Shown here one piece after another: positions 27,768 to 39,600 of a stretch of 53,347 nucleotides of DNA. The translations under genes were made by a program, and so were the position numbers. How positions within the stretch are numbered: position 1 is the first letter of the stretch; the number at the start of each line of letters is the position of its first letter. The stretch is from Gammaproteobacteria bacterium (lineage in GTDB: Bacteria > Pseudomonadota > Gammaproteobacteria > Arenicellales > Poriferihabitantaceae), in contig JAUVBY010000005.1 in NCBI GenBank assembly GCA_030590945.1, positions 1 through 53,347 on the forward strand, written 5' to 3'. Below the pieces are notes generated by a model, which worked only from the letters and a program-made list of their open reading frames with translations, ran no database searches and was not told the origin of the DNA.

Positions 27768-29981
27768 TTAGCGATAGAACGCCCGGTAAACGGGGTCTTC
27801 GTTAGCTACCAGTCCCGGCTGGCTGAATGGTTTTGGAAAAATGAGATACCTGGAATCGATTCTGCACAGGTATTGATCGATAGCATAGTTCTTCTTCAGC
27901 CATGCAGGCATATCAAGCTCGTTATCAGGAACTTCGTCCAGAATCTGTTTATAAACTGACTGATGGTATGCAATAGCGTGAGTGCATGTCAGCCTGAATT
28001 CTGGCACCTCTACCAAATTGGAACAGCCCTCAGCGAGACTCGGTTCGTAATGTTGTTCGGCGCCCCCCAGGTATAAAACTTTCCATGATTTTTGTTTTAG
28101 TTCTTTCAATCCCATGGAAAGAAACAGCTCTGCACCGGATAACATCATTGCATCATCCTCAAACACCAGTACACTTTTATAACCAAAGCGTGCCGCACGT
28201 TCGATAATGTTGCGATGCGAAAGTGTGCAGCCGATGTGATGCTGTTCCGGTGTATGCACGGCGGGAAAGCGTTGTACTTTATCCGCGATCCCAAGCTGTT
28301 CGAAGCGCTTTTCCATCTGTTCCCATTTATCTGTCTGATGGTCCAGGTTCAAACATACGATCTGATCAAATTCTGAAAAAGGTGAGTGCTTCTCCCGCTC
28401 GACCAGGTTGACGGTTTCTAGTGTCTCTGCACTGCCAATATAATCGCTGAAATAATCAACAACTTGTCGGGTATCCAGGCCAACTTCTTCAAAGCCGATC
28501 AGGTAGTTTCTAATTCGGTGGCTCCAGTCTAAGGTATAGCGAGCACCATGTGGCCGGGCAAAACGATGCGACCACCTGAGAAAAGGCAGGCACAGGCATC
28601 GCCCGCCAGCATTTCTAATTTTCTGGTGAATATAGCCCTCTTCGCCACCAAAACCACGAAACCGTTTATTAAACCCGGGCCAGGTTTCTTTGCGGCAGGC
28701 AAAGACACCCAGTCCCTGCATCTGAATTTCAAAAGGGGGGGCATCCGGGTCAGTTGCACGATCATCAAGGCCCCACACGCCATACATTCCATGGCTCCAC
28801 TTCGGATCAAACTGGCTGGCATGCAGTTCACCTGAATTATTCAGTAACGGCCCCTGAAGCAGGTCTTTACTGTTCGGGTTAGCTTCGATATAGCCGACCA
28901 GGCGATCAAGCGCATTGCTTGTGAACATGACGTGGCAGTCCATGCATAGTACCCAGTCAGCAGTAGCGGTATGAAACAATACGTCTCTCACAGCAGTACT
29001 GGATAAATCATCAAAGGCGATGTATCGAATATTACGGTTCTCGCCTGCCAATGCTTGCAGGTGTTTTGCTGCAGGGCCTTCGGGGTGGTTATCGAGAATT
29101 ACTATTTCAGCCTTATGAAATACCTCGGGGTGGTATAGTTGCAATGCGACAATAGAGAAATAAACTCCGTCATAATCATCGTATGTGGCCATGCCGATCG
29201 TCAGCAGGGGAGCTTCATCAGGCTGATTCAACTGCTCCGGCTTTTCTGGCGGGCCCAACAAAAATATCGACAAGCGCTTTACCATGCGTTCGATAGAATA
29301 CCCGGGTCCCGGGTCTTTCTTCAGCAGGGTGTGTAAAGATACATCGAGGTCAAAGGCTGCGTCGGGTATTGCCAGCCATTTTGGAATCAGAGGGGTCTGT
29401 GCGGGCCGGTTTGAAATGATGTAATCGTAATCGCTGGCGAGCGTTTTGGTGGGATTATCTGATACGAGAATGCTAAGGCAGTCATCTCTGCCCAGGGGTG
29501 GTGCTTCGTTGGCGAAGCTAAATATGATTTCGGCATCATCTGCTGAATCGGTAATCGTAAGCGTTTCAGTCAGGTGCGACAATAACCAGACTACGTAACT
29601 TTCTCGATAATCCAGGTGATCTGGAAAGTGAATAAAATGGACATTTAGATCAAGCAGCGGTTTCGCCGGTGCCGAGGTTTGCTTCTGCTGCCAGGCCAAC
29701 GGAGTAACGCCGCTTTCGGGCAATGATTTGGTGCTCGCTAAACCCAGTGAAATCAGACGCTCAACGTGCGCCTGGCATTTCTCTTTTGACGTTTCCGGAT
29801 AGCGAGCGTGGACCTGTTCCGTGATTTGTTCGGTAGATTTTTCCCCGTCTATGAGGAACCATACCCAGATTCCGAGGCTGTCAAGTTCCCATTCCTGTGT
29901 GGGATTAAATGAAATCAGGCGATATTCGTTCTCAGTGTTGCGCCGTACCACGCAATGCGTGCGAGTGATCGTCATAGACAA
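27768..29981 (-). CDS. PqqD/RRE-like domain - GT2 glycosyltransferase - GT25 glycosyltransferase fusion (737 aa)
   Basis: N-terminus YRLISFNPTQEWELDSLGIWVWFLIDGEKSTEQITEQVHARYPETSKEKCQAHVERLISLGLA is PqqD-like; middle LTIGMATYDDYDGVYFSIVAL...LCMDCHVMFT is GT2; C-terminus IVCLNLDHQTDKWEQMEKRFEQLGI...GCTLSHRNII...VLVFEDDA is GT25. Confidence 0.82.
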   Translation of the reverse strand: MSMTITRTHCVVRRNTENEYRLISFNPTQEWELDSLGIWVWFLIDGEKSTEQITEQVHARYPETSKEKCQAHVERLISLGLASTKSLPESGVTPLAWQQKQTSAPAKPLLDLNVHFIHFPDHLDYRESYVVWLLSHLTETLTITDSADDAEIIFSFANEAPPLGRDDCLSILVSDNPTKTLASDYDYIISNRPAQTPLIPKWLAIPDAAFDLDVSLHTLLKKDPGPGYSIERMVKRLSIFLLGPPEKPEQLNQPDEAPLLTIGMATYDDYDGVYFSIVALQLYHPEVFHKAEIVILDNHPEGPAAKHLQALAGENRNIRYIAFDDLSSTAVRDVLFHTATADWVLCMDCHVMFTSNALDRLVGYIEANPNSKDLLQGPLLNNSGELHASQFDPKWSHGMYGVWGLDDRATDPDAPPFEIQMQGLGVFACRKETWPGFNKRFRGFGGEEGYIHQKIRNAGGRCLCLPFLRWSHRFARPHGARYTLDWSHRIRNYLIGFEEVGLDTRQVVDYFSDYIGSAETLETVNLVEREKHSPFSEFDQIVCLNLDHQTDKWEQMEKRFEQLGIADKVQRFPAVHTPEQHHIGCTLSHRNIIERAARFGYKSVLVFEDDAMMLSGAELFLSMGLKELKQKSWKVLYLGGAEQHYEPSLAEGCSNLVEVPEFRLTCTHAIAYHQSVYKQILDEVPDNELDMPAWLKKNYAIDQYLCRIDSRYLIFPKPFSQPGLVANEDPVYRAFYR

Positions 29982-30168
29982 ATCATGTCAATTTTATTAT
30001 TTAAGGTAAGCACTATCTGTGCCGATTTTCAAAGCACAGTTATAATGTTGACGAACTGGAAAAGGGGTTGCCATCACTATGGCAACCAGGGTCTCGATGT
30101 ACGCGGGCTTTTCTTGTGTTTATCTAGGCTGAAATATATCGGCTAATCAGAGTGAAGCAGGTGGTCGT

Positions 30169-30486
30169 TTATGGGCTTACTGTATTGCATATGAGCCTGG
30201 TAGTTCCTCCAGAATAGGTCGTATAGCAGGAAGTGCTAATCATGGGCGGCTTAGTAGCAGCAACGGTAGTAACAATATTGTCATCGCCAGATGAGTCTGA
30301 ATCGCTCGTTGTATTAGCGTGAGCAGGTAGAATGATGCTATCGACCAGGGGCTTTTTCCAGGTTTCAGGCAGGTTCTGTGCGGCGGCGATTGCTGCAGCA
30401 CTTCCGCCAATGGACTTTAATGCGCCGCGTCGCTTGGTTGATTGAATATTCTTGTCAGCGGTTTGCTTCTTAGTATCGTCTGTCAT
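30169..30486 (-). CDS. Small Tat-leader-like, Ser/Thr-rich protein (candidate modified peptide/secreted substrate)
   Basis: 105 aa from MTDD at 30486 (AGGAC upstream); STKRRGALKSIGGSAAAIAAA twin-Arg region, then LPETWKKPLVDSIILPAHANTT, then a Ser/Thr-rich tail with two Cys. Same strand and directly upstream of the PqqD-GT fusion. Confidence 0.72.
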   Translation of the reverse strand: MTDDTKKQTADKNIQSTKRRGALKSIGGSAAAIAAAQNLPETWKKPLVDSIILPAHANTTSDSDSSGDDNIVTTVAATKPPMISTSCYTTYSGGTTRLICNTVSP

Positions 30487-30671
30487 TGTCCTGTCCGTTT
30501 TTAGATTAATAAGATATGCAGCCAATACTAGCCTGAAACAAGTATCCAATCAAATCATAAACGCACTTTTTTCAAGCTAGTGGCTTATTTGAGATGATTG
30601 CGATGTATATTTATTATCACCGGCACGAGGATGTTGCAGATGCAGATATTCCAATGCAAGCGAATCGACCA

Positions 30672-33600
30672 TTATAAAGAACTCTTTGGCAAGGGTTGAT
30701 CAACCAGATTGAGCGCCAGCCGAATGGTTCCCGCTTCTCCCTCATATTGGCGAACGCCTTCTTGTATTAGCTCAATAAGCAGATCGATCTGCCCGGGTTG
30801 CGAGGGCGCCACTACAGGTAATTCAATCTTGCCAGTCTCACCGGGCAGCAAGGCCGGAAGGGGTACACGGCCATCCAGTTGTGACACTATTTGTCCCTCG
30901 GGCGTGTACCACTCGTTCCCCAGTGTCAGCCCGTTATCTTCTCCCCTGGCCCACGCTACAGTGCTCGCATTTTGCACCTCTACCTGCAAAACATAGTGGC
31001 TGCCTGCCGGCAAGGCCTCAGGGGGATCGATCACCCGGAGCTTTACCTGTTTTGCCCCCTTAGGGAGAAGGTAAAGCGGCTTTTTGAGTGCACGTGCAAT
31101 TTGCTGTTCGAGAGCAGTGACGAGGCTCTGGATGTTCGGTTCATCAAAGAACTGCGAATGAGAGCCTGAAATAATCTCCACCTCGTAATCTGAAAAGGCC
31201 CGGCTCCAGGTCAATTCCGGGTAGCGAAACCGGCTATAGGGGTTGGCATGACTGTCGCGACCGAATAGCAGGGTAACCGGTCCGCCGTAGGACTGGGGCC
31301 GGTAGTTCCATTCCATCAGGATAAGGCTGGAAACCTCGTGCTGCCGTCGCAGAAGATGTTGCGCAATCGCCAGTGCGATTCTGCCACCCTGGCAGTTGCC
31401 ACCGAGCAGTAGCGGTCCTGTCGGTTGCAGGGCAATAATTTCCTCGACATAACCAAGCGCAAGCGTCTGGATGTTAAGTTCTGCATAGCTCATCATAGCG
31501 CTGCCTGATCGCATCCCGTAGACGGGCTGATCCTCATCCAGATAGGCGGCGAGTTGCGAGAGCTCGTACTGTGATTGCAGCACCCAGAACAAAGGCGGTT
31601 TCGTGCCACCCGTGTTGTGTCCAATGACCAGACTGTCGGGAGTTGCTCTTTCCCCCCGCCAGCTACCGACATAACTTAGAAGCTTGTCGTAAAGGCCGGG
31701 AACGAGCTGCCAGGGGCCAGCGGCGGGCGAAGCAGGTTGAGGTTCTTTGGCAATGGGCCGGGTTTTCGTTTTGTCCAGCTTCTTTGCAAGTTCAGCTATT
31801 GTGGGATGAGTAAAAAAATATTGCAATGGCATCGCCTGACCAAGCGTTTCTTCAATTCGCGTCACCAGGTGAGCCGAAAGCAGTGAGTGTCCACCCAATG
31901 AAAAAAAATCATCATGTATGCCCGGCAGAGAATCGAGCATCAGCACTTCCTGCCAAATGTTTGCCAGCGTTTCCTCTATAGCTGTGCCCGGAGCTGTGTA
32001 TTCACTGTCCAATATCGAACGGTCCAGCTCAGGAGCCGGCAATGCCTTGCGGTTAAGCTTGCCACTGGGTGTAAGCGGCATCGCGTCTATCGGCATAAAT
32101 AATTCCGGGATCATGGCCCTGGGCAAGTGTTCAGAAAGTGCCCGGCGCAGGCTTTCAGTGGTAGGCAGGTTAGAATCTTCAAGCACAATATAGGCCACCA
32201 GACGTTTCTCGCGGGTGTGATCCTCGCTCACCAGGACAGCAGCCTGCTTAATCTTAGGATGCTGGTTCAGTATGAACCTGATCTCCTCAAGCTCAATACG
32301 TACGCCGTGAATTTTCACCTGGTTGTCCCAGCGCCCTAGAAAATCCAACATGCCATCTGGTCGGTAGCTGCCCCGGTCGCCGGTATAATACACCCGATTC
32401 TGAGGATCATCATGAAACGGATTCACCTGAAACCCAGATTGCTCAATTTCAGTGTCAACCAGGTAGCCAAGAGTTCCGAAGGGACTGCACAACACAATTT
32501 CCCCTGTTTCTCCGACTCCTGCAAGCGCCCCGCCCCGGTTAAGAATTAAGGCTTGAGTCTGGGGTAGTGGGCGGCCTATTGCCTGAAAACCGGGTAGCGG
32601 CTGCCCTTTGATGACCTGGAAGCATTTTGCCATTGTAGTTTCTGTCGGGCCGTACAGATTAACGATGCTACAACGATCCGGTAACAGGGCGCGCCAGTCT
32701 TTGACAGCCGTGTCTGTCAGGGCCTCGCCTGCGAAAAAAAGCAGTCGTAAGCCTGCCAAAGATGCTTGTTTCGGTGCGTCTAGCAACCAGGATTGTGCGA
32801 CCGAGGGTACGGTATGCATGATGGTAATGGCGCGTTGTTGTAGCCAGCGTAAAATGTTTGATTCCTCATCCTCCAGTGGAAGGCACAATACTGCACCACT
32901 GGTGAGTGGCAGGAAAATGTCCCGTAAAACCACGTCGAAGGAAATATTCGTTAACTGGGCAATCCGGTCATCCACACCCACATCGAATTGTTTCTGTTGC
33001 CAGGAGATAAAATGCCCCAGGCCCTTGTGAGAGCCGAGTATGCCCTTTGGTGTGCCGCTGGTGCCGGAGGTAAAAAAGATATAGGCCGGATCATCAGGCC
33101 CGGGGATGGTTAGATCAATCCAGGTATCCTTATCTGTAGCAGCTTCTATTGTTGGTCGACCGGTATCGGCTGCAAGCGCCAGGACGGGAATATTCTCACT
33201 GGTTTTTTGGCTCTCTTCCAGAGCGTTTCCAACTACGATCTGCATACTGGCCTGACCTGTTTTCAGCATAGTTGCGCGTCTTTTAGCTGGTAGATCAGGA
33301 TCGACCGGTAGCATTACGCCACCGCTTCTAAGGATGCCCAGCATGGCCGCGATCAGGCCGAAACTGCGTTTGCCAGTCACCGCAACAGCCTCCCCTTTAG
33401 CGATGCCTCGACAGTGTATCAACTGGGCAATCAGTTCTGATGTATGATCCAGTTCGGCATAGCTCCAGAACTGTTCACCCTGGCTTACTGCCGCCCGTTT
33501 CGAGTACTTCGCGGCACACGCTTCGAACATTATTGTAACCGGTTGTTGAGGCGGTTCTTCCAGTATGTGTTCAGGGTCAGGCAGCAACTCACAGGATTTA

Positions 33601-36600
33601 GCGTCAACCAGTGAAAATGACTGGATCGACAGGTCGGGGGCTGCGACAATCTGTTCCAGTAAATAGCCATACTGGCGCAACATACAGTCTATATGACTGG
33701 CATCGAAGAGCTCCGTCTGATAAACGAAACTGAGCTGAATACCTTCCTGGGAAGGAGAGATATATAATTCCAACGGGAATTTGGAGATGGTGGCACTAGA
33801 AGCTTCCCGGCGCCTGTCCAGATCGGCAAAACGAGCGTTTTTTTGATCCCGCCCTTCACGAAAATTAATCATCACATTGAAAAATGGGGTGCGCGAAGCA
33901 TGGCGTTCGGGTTGCAACGTTTCCACTAATTTTTCAAACGGCAGGTCCTGGTGTGCATAAGCGTCCAACGCCATTTCACGAATTCGGCCGAGCAAATCAA
34001 TAAAGGGTGGATTGCCGCTTAGGTCGGTTCGTAAAACTAGTGTGTTAACAAATAAACCAAGCAGACCTTCGTGTTCAGGACGCGTGCGCCCGGCGATCGG
34101 AGTGGCGATGACGATATCTTCCTGGCCCCGGTAGCGGTGTAACAGTGTCTTGAATGCGCCGAGAAGAGTCATAAACAAGCTTACGCCTGTTGTCTGACTT
34201 AAGGCCTTTAATTTTTTACTCAACCCGGGGGTCAGCTTGAGGGATTGCTGTGCTCCGTGAAAGTTTTGTTCCTGTAGCTGTAAGCGATCAAAAGGTAATT
34301 TCAGCATCGGCGAATCATTCAGTTTTTTCCGCCAATAGGAAAGTTGTTCGTCCAAATCACCGCTTTGAATTTTCCGGTGTTGCCACAACGAGTAGTCTGC
34401 ATACCGAAAGGGCAGTGGTGGCAGAGGCGACGGCTGACCAGTACTGTATGCCGTATAAAGTTTTTCGAGTTCCTGCATCATCAAATCCATGCTCAACCCG
34501 TCGGTAATAATATGATGTATCACCAGTATCAGTACGTGCTGCCCGGGGTCCAGGCACAACAGTTTTACGTGGATAAGAGGCCCTTTTTCCAGGTCAAAAG
34601 TTGTTTCTGCAGCCTCCTGGACGTGCTGTTTGATTTGTTCATCCATTGCCTCGACATCAAGTTCAATTACAGGCAAAGGTAATTCCATTTCTGGTGCAAT
34701 AATTTGTACAGCGATACCATGGGGTGCAGCAAAGCTTGTACGGAGCGTTTCGTGGCGTTGCACCAGTGTGTTAAAAGCCCGTTGCAACGCTTTCTTATGC
34801 AGCGTTCCGCTCAAACGCAAAGCCAGCCTGATATTGTATGTGGAGACATCCGGGTAGAGGCGATCGAGAAACCAGAGTCGTTGCTGGGCAAAGGACAGCG
34901 GCGGGGCTTTACGTTCTGGTTCACGTACAGCTGTTATGCCATGTTTCTGCTGTGGCTGCATCGATAATGGCCCGGATTGCTCCAATTCCCCGGCAACTTC
35001 TGCGATGGTGGGGTGGATATAGAAAAACTGTAAAGGTATTACCAGTTTAAGGCTTTCTTCTATTCGAGTGACCATCTGAACGGCGAGTAATGAGTGTCCA
35101 CCGAGCGCAAAAAAGTCGTCGTGTATACCAGGAGGAGTATCGAGTGACAGTAGTTTCTGCCACAGCTTCACCAGAGTTTTTTCCACCGTCGTGCGTGGGA
35201 GTGCATACTCACTATCCTGCATTAAATGCTGCAGTTCAGGGATGGGTAGAGCCTTGCGGTCCAGCTTGCCACTGGAGGTGAGGGGCAATGCATCCAGAGG
35301 CACAAAAATTCCCGGGATCATGGCATTGGGCAGGCGCTCGGCAAGTGCCCGGCGCAAGGCCCTGGTAGTTGGTGGGTCGGTCTTTTCTAAAACAATATAC
35401 GCAACCAGGCGTTTATCGCCACCCTGGTCTTCACGCACCAGAATGGCCGCCTCTTTTATTCCAGGGTGTTTTGCGAGTACTATCCTGATTTCCTCGAGCT
35501 CCATGCGCACACCGTGAATTTTCACCTGGTCGTCCAGACGCCCCAGAAAATCCAGCGCACCGTCAGGTCGGTAACAGCCCTTATCGCCCGTGTAATATAT
35601 AGTCTCCTGTACGTCATCCCGGAACGGGCTTGTCCTGAATCCTGAATCGGCTTCCTCTGAAGCGGCAAGGTAACCCAGGGTATTAAAAGGGCTGCGTATC
35701 ACTATTTCGCCCGCCTCACCAATTCCTGCGAGGGCTCCATCTTTATTCAAAATCAGGGATTGAGTTTGGGGATACGCCTGGCCTATTGGCTGGATTCCGG
35801 GTGGTATTTGTTTACCCACGATATGGAAGCATTTTGCAACGGTGGCTTCTGTCGGCCCGTATTGGTTGACGATGGTGCAACTACCGGGCACCCTGGTGCG
35901 CCACTCTTCCACTACCGTATCCGCTAACGCTTCACCCCCAAATGAAATTAGACGCAGGGCCGGTAAGGATACGTCTTCGGGCAAATCAAGTAGCCAGGAT
36001 TGCGCAACTGAGGGAACAACGGCCATTGCCGTTATTGCCTGTCGCTGAAGCCAGCGAACAACCTCTGCTTCCTCCTTATGCGATGGCAGGCAGAGGACAC
36101 TTGCACTGGTTAATGGCAGGAAAATATCAAACAGAGCAGCGTCGAAGGAAATACTCGAGAGCTGGGCAACCCGGTCGTCTTTGCCGATGTTGAACTGATT
36201 CTGCTGCCAGGAGATATAGTGCCCAAGCCCTTTATGAGAGCCAAGTATGCCTTTTGGCTTGCCAGTGGAGCCGGAGGTAAAAAAGATATAGGCAGGGTCA
36301 TCGGGCTCAGGAACGGGTAGATCGACCCGTCCTTCGCTATGATCAGGGGGTTTTGTTGTTACTTCCCCGGTAGCGCTCTCCAGTTCCAGATTGGGGAAAT
36401 CTACGCCAGCCAAATTGCTCTCATCCTGTGCATTTCCGACAACGATCTGCATCCGGGCATGTGCGATTTTAAGCATGGTCGCGCGTCTTTTAGCTGGCAA
36501 TTTAGCGTCAACCGGCAACATCACGTTGCCACTTTTGAGGATGCCCAGCATGGCTGCGATCAAGCCGAAGCTGCGCTCGCCGGTAACAGCGACAACGTCT

Positions 36601-39600
36601 CCCTTATCGATACCTTGACAATGCAGCAATTGGGCGATTGAATCTGATGTGCGATCCAGTTCCCTATATGTCCAGCTCAGCTCGCCCTGGCTTACGGCTT
36701 CCCGTTCGGGGTGTTGCCTGACACAGTTAGTGAAAGCTACCGTAACAAGCTGTTGAGTGGGTTCTTCCAGCGACCGGGCAGGATCCGGCAGCAGTTTGCG
36801 GGACTCAGTATCGACCAGTGAATAGGACTGGACTGGCTGATCGGGAGCGACGACAATCTGTTCCAATAAATAGCCATATTGGCGCAACATACAGTCTATG
36901 TGTTCGGCATCGAAGAGATCCGTCTGATAAACCATGCTGAGCATAATGCCTTCCAGGGAAGGGATTATGCCCAATGCCAGGGGAAACTTGGAGGTGGTCA
37001 TCCCGGTGTCTTCCGGGCGTATGCCCAGATCGGCGAAACGGGTGCGTTTCTGATCCTGATCCTCGTGAAAATTGATCATCACGTTGAAGAAAGGAGTGCG
37101 CCCAATGTCACGTTCCGGCTGTAACTTTTCGACCAGTTTTTCAAACGGAAGCTCCTGGTGTGCATACGCGCTCAATGCCATTTCCCGAACTCGACCGAGC
37201 AATTCGATAAAGGTTGGGTTACCGCTAAGGTCAGTACGTAGTACCAGCGTGTTAACAAAAAAACCAAGCAGGCCTTCGTGTTCAGGCCGTGTGCGCCCGG
37301 CGATCGGTGTAGCAATCACGATATCTTCCTGATCCCGGTAACGGTGCAAGAGTGTCTGGAATGCGCCGAGAAAGGTCATAAAAAGGCTTACGCCTGTTGT
37401 TTGACTCAAAGCCTTCAGATTCTTGCTCAGCTCGGCAGGCAGTTTAAGCGATCGTCTTGCACCCTGAAAGTTTTGTTTCAGTGGGTAGGGCCGGTCGATT
37501 GGCAGTTCCAGCATTGGTGACTCTTTTAGCTGTAATTGCCAGTAGGCAAGTTGTTCGTCGAACTTTCCAGCTTGCAATTGCTGGTGTTGCCAGACTGCAT
37601 AGTCTGCATACTGAAAGGGCAATGGCGTCAGGGGTGACGGTTGACCACTGCTGTACGCAGAATAGAGGGTTTCGAGTTCCCGCATCATCAGAGTCTGGCT
37701 TATACCATCCGTAATGATGTGGTGTAATACGAGTATCAGGACATGCTGCCCCGGATCAATGCGCAATAGTTTTGCGCGGATTAATGGCCCCTGTGCTAAA
37801 TCAAACAGTGTTTGTGCAGATCTTTTTATGTGCTGCTGGATTTGTACTTCAATGTGCTGATCTATCCCGGCATCCAGATCAATCACCGGCACGGGCAACT
37901 CCATTTCCGGCGCAATGATTTGCACGGCCTGACCGAGGGTTGTGGCAAAGGATGTACGCAGCGTCGCGTGGCGTTGAGCTAGCGTATTAAATGCTCTTCG
38001 CAGTGCATCCTTATGCAGCGCTCCGCTCAAACGGAAAACTCGCATAGTGTTATAGATGTATGAGTCGGGGTATAGGTGGTCAAGAAACCAGAGCCGTTGT
38101 TGGGAAAAGGACAAAGGAGGTGCTGCACTGCCGGATCGAGCTTCGATTTTCTCGACAGGCTTCTGCTGGTGCTGTATCAATGCCTGCCCGGATGAATCCA
38201 GTTCCTTTGCGACTTCAAAAACCGTGGGACGGGTGAAAAAATCTTGCAAAGATAAGGTCTGGTTCAGGGTCTCTTCAATTCTTGCCACCAGATGCACAGC
38301 GAGCAGGGAGTGACCGCCCAATGTGAAAAAGTCGTCGTGTATGCCCGGAGCTACATCAAGTTTTAACACCTCCTGCCACAGGTCCACAAGGTATTTCTCC
38401 ACTGAGGTGTTTGGGGGCACGTATTCACTGCTCAACATTGAGCGGTTCAGTTCGGGGGCCGGCAGCGCCTTGCGATCAAGTTTGCCGCCAGGAGTGAGCG
38501 GCATCGCCGCCAGTGGAATAAAAATGCCCGGGATCATGGTATTGGGCAGATGCTCGGCAAGCGCCAGGCGCAGGGTTTCGGTAGTGGGTGGATCATCACG
38601 ATCGAGAACAACATAGGCTGCCAGGCGCTTATCTCCGGGATGCTCTTCATGCACCAGAATTACTGCATCTTCGACTCCGGGGAGGCCTTTCAGAAGGGCC
38701 CTGATCTCCTCAAGTTCGATGCGTACGCCGTGAATTTTCACCTGCTCGTCCCAACGACCAAGAAAATCCAATGTACCATCAGGTTGGTAACATCCCCGGT
38801 CGCCGGTGTAATACACAATATCCTGAGTATCATTTCGAAACGGGTTTACTTTAAACCCCGAAGCGCTGTCCCCGGAAGCCGCAAGATAACCCAGGGTGCC
38901 AAAGGGGGTTCGTAGTACGATTTCACCTTCCTCGCCAACCCCCGCCAGCGTTCCATCCCGGTTCAGAATCAAAGCCTGAGCTTGTGGCAGAGCGCGGCCA
39001 ATTGATTGAGTGCCGGGTTGTAGCGGCCCATCCAGAATATGAAAGCATTTTGCCAGCGTGGTTTCGGTTGGCCCATACTGGTTAACGATGGTGCAATCAT
39101 CCTTTAGCCGGGTGCGCCACGCCCTGACTACTGTATCCGTCAGAGCTTCGCCTCCAAATGAGAGTAAACGCATGGCGGGCAGTAATATCCCGTTCGGAGC
39201 ATTGAATAGCCAGGATTGTGCAACCGAAGGCACGGTATGAGTGAACGTAATGCCCTGGCGCTTCAGCCAGGGCAATACATCAGACTCTTCCTTCGCCAGC
39301 GGCAGGCAGAGCACCCCGGCACTACTCAGAGGTAGAAAAATATTCCGTAGACCTCCATCGAAGGAAAGGCTGCTTAGTTGAGCGACTCGATCATAGGTGC
39401 CATCGGCAAACTGTGTTCTTTGCCAGGAAATAAAATGCCCCAGGCCTTTGTGAGAGCCAAGTATGCCCTTTGGTGTGCCGGTGGTGCCGGACGTAAAGAA
39501 GATATAGGCAGGGTCATCGGGTTGGGGCGTTGGCAGCTCAGCCCATTCATCGCGGTGAACGGGTGAAATAACGGCTGCCAAACCAGTATCGGCGTCTAGT

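Noticed and set aside
30360-30400. 'LPETW' in the small Tat-like protein as a sortase LPXTG-type signal
   Set aside because: Position is internal/N-terminal, with no following TM and positive tail, and the context looks Gram-negative; likely coincidence.
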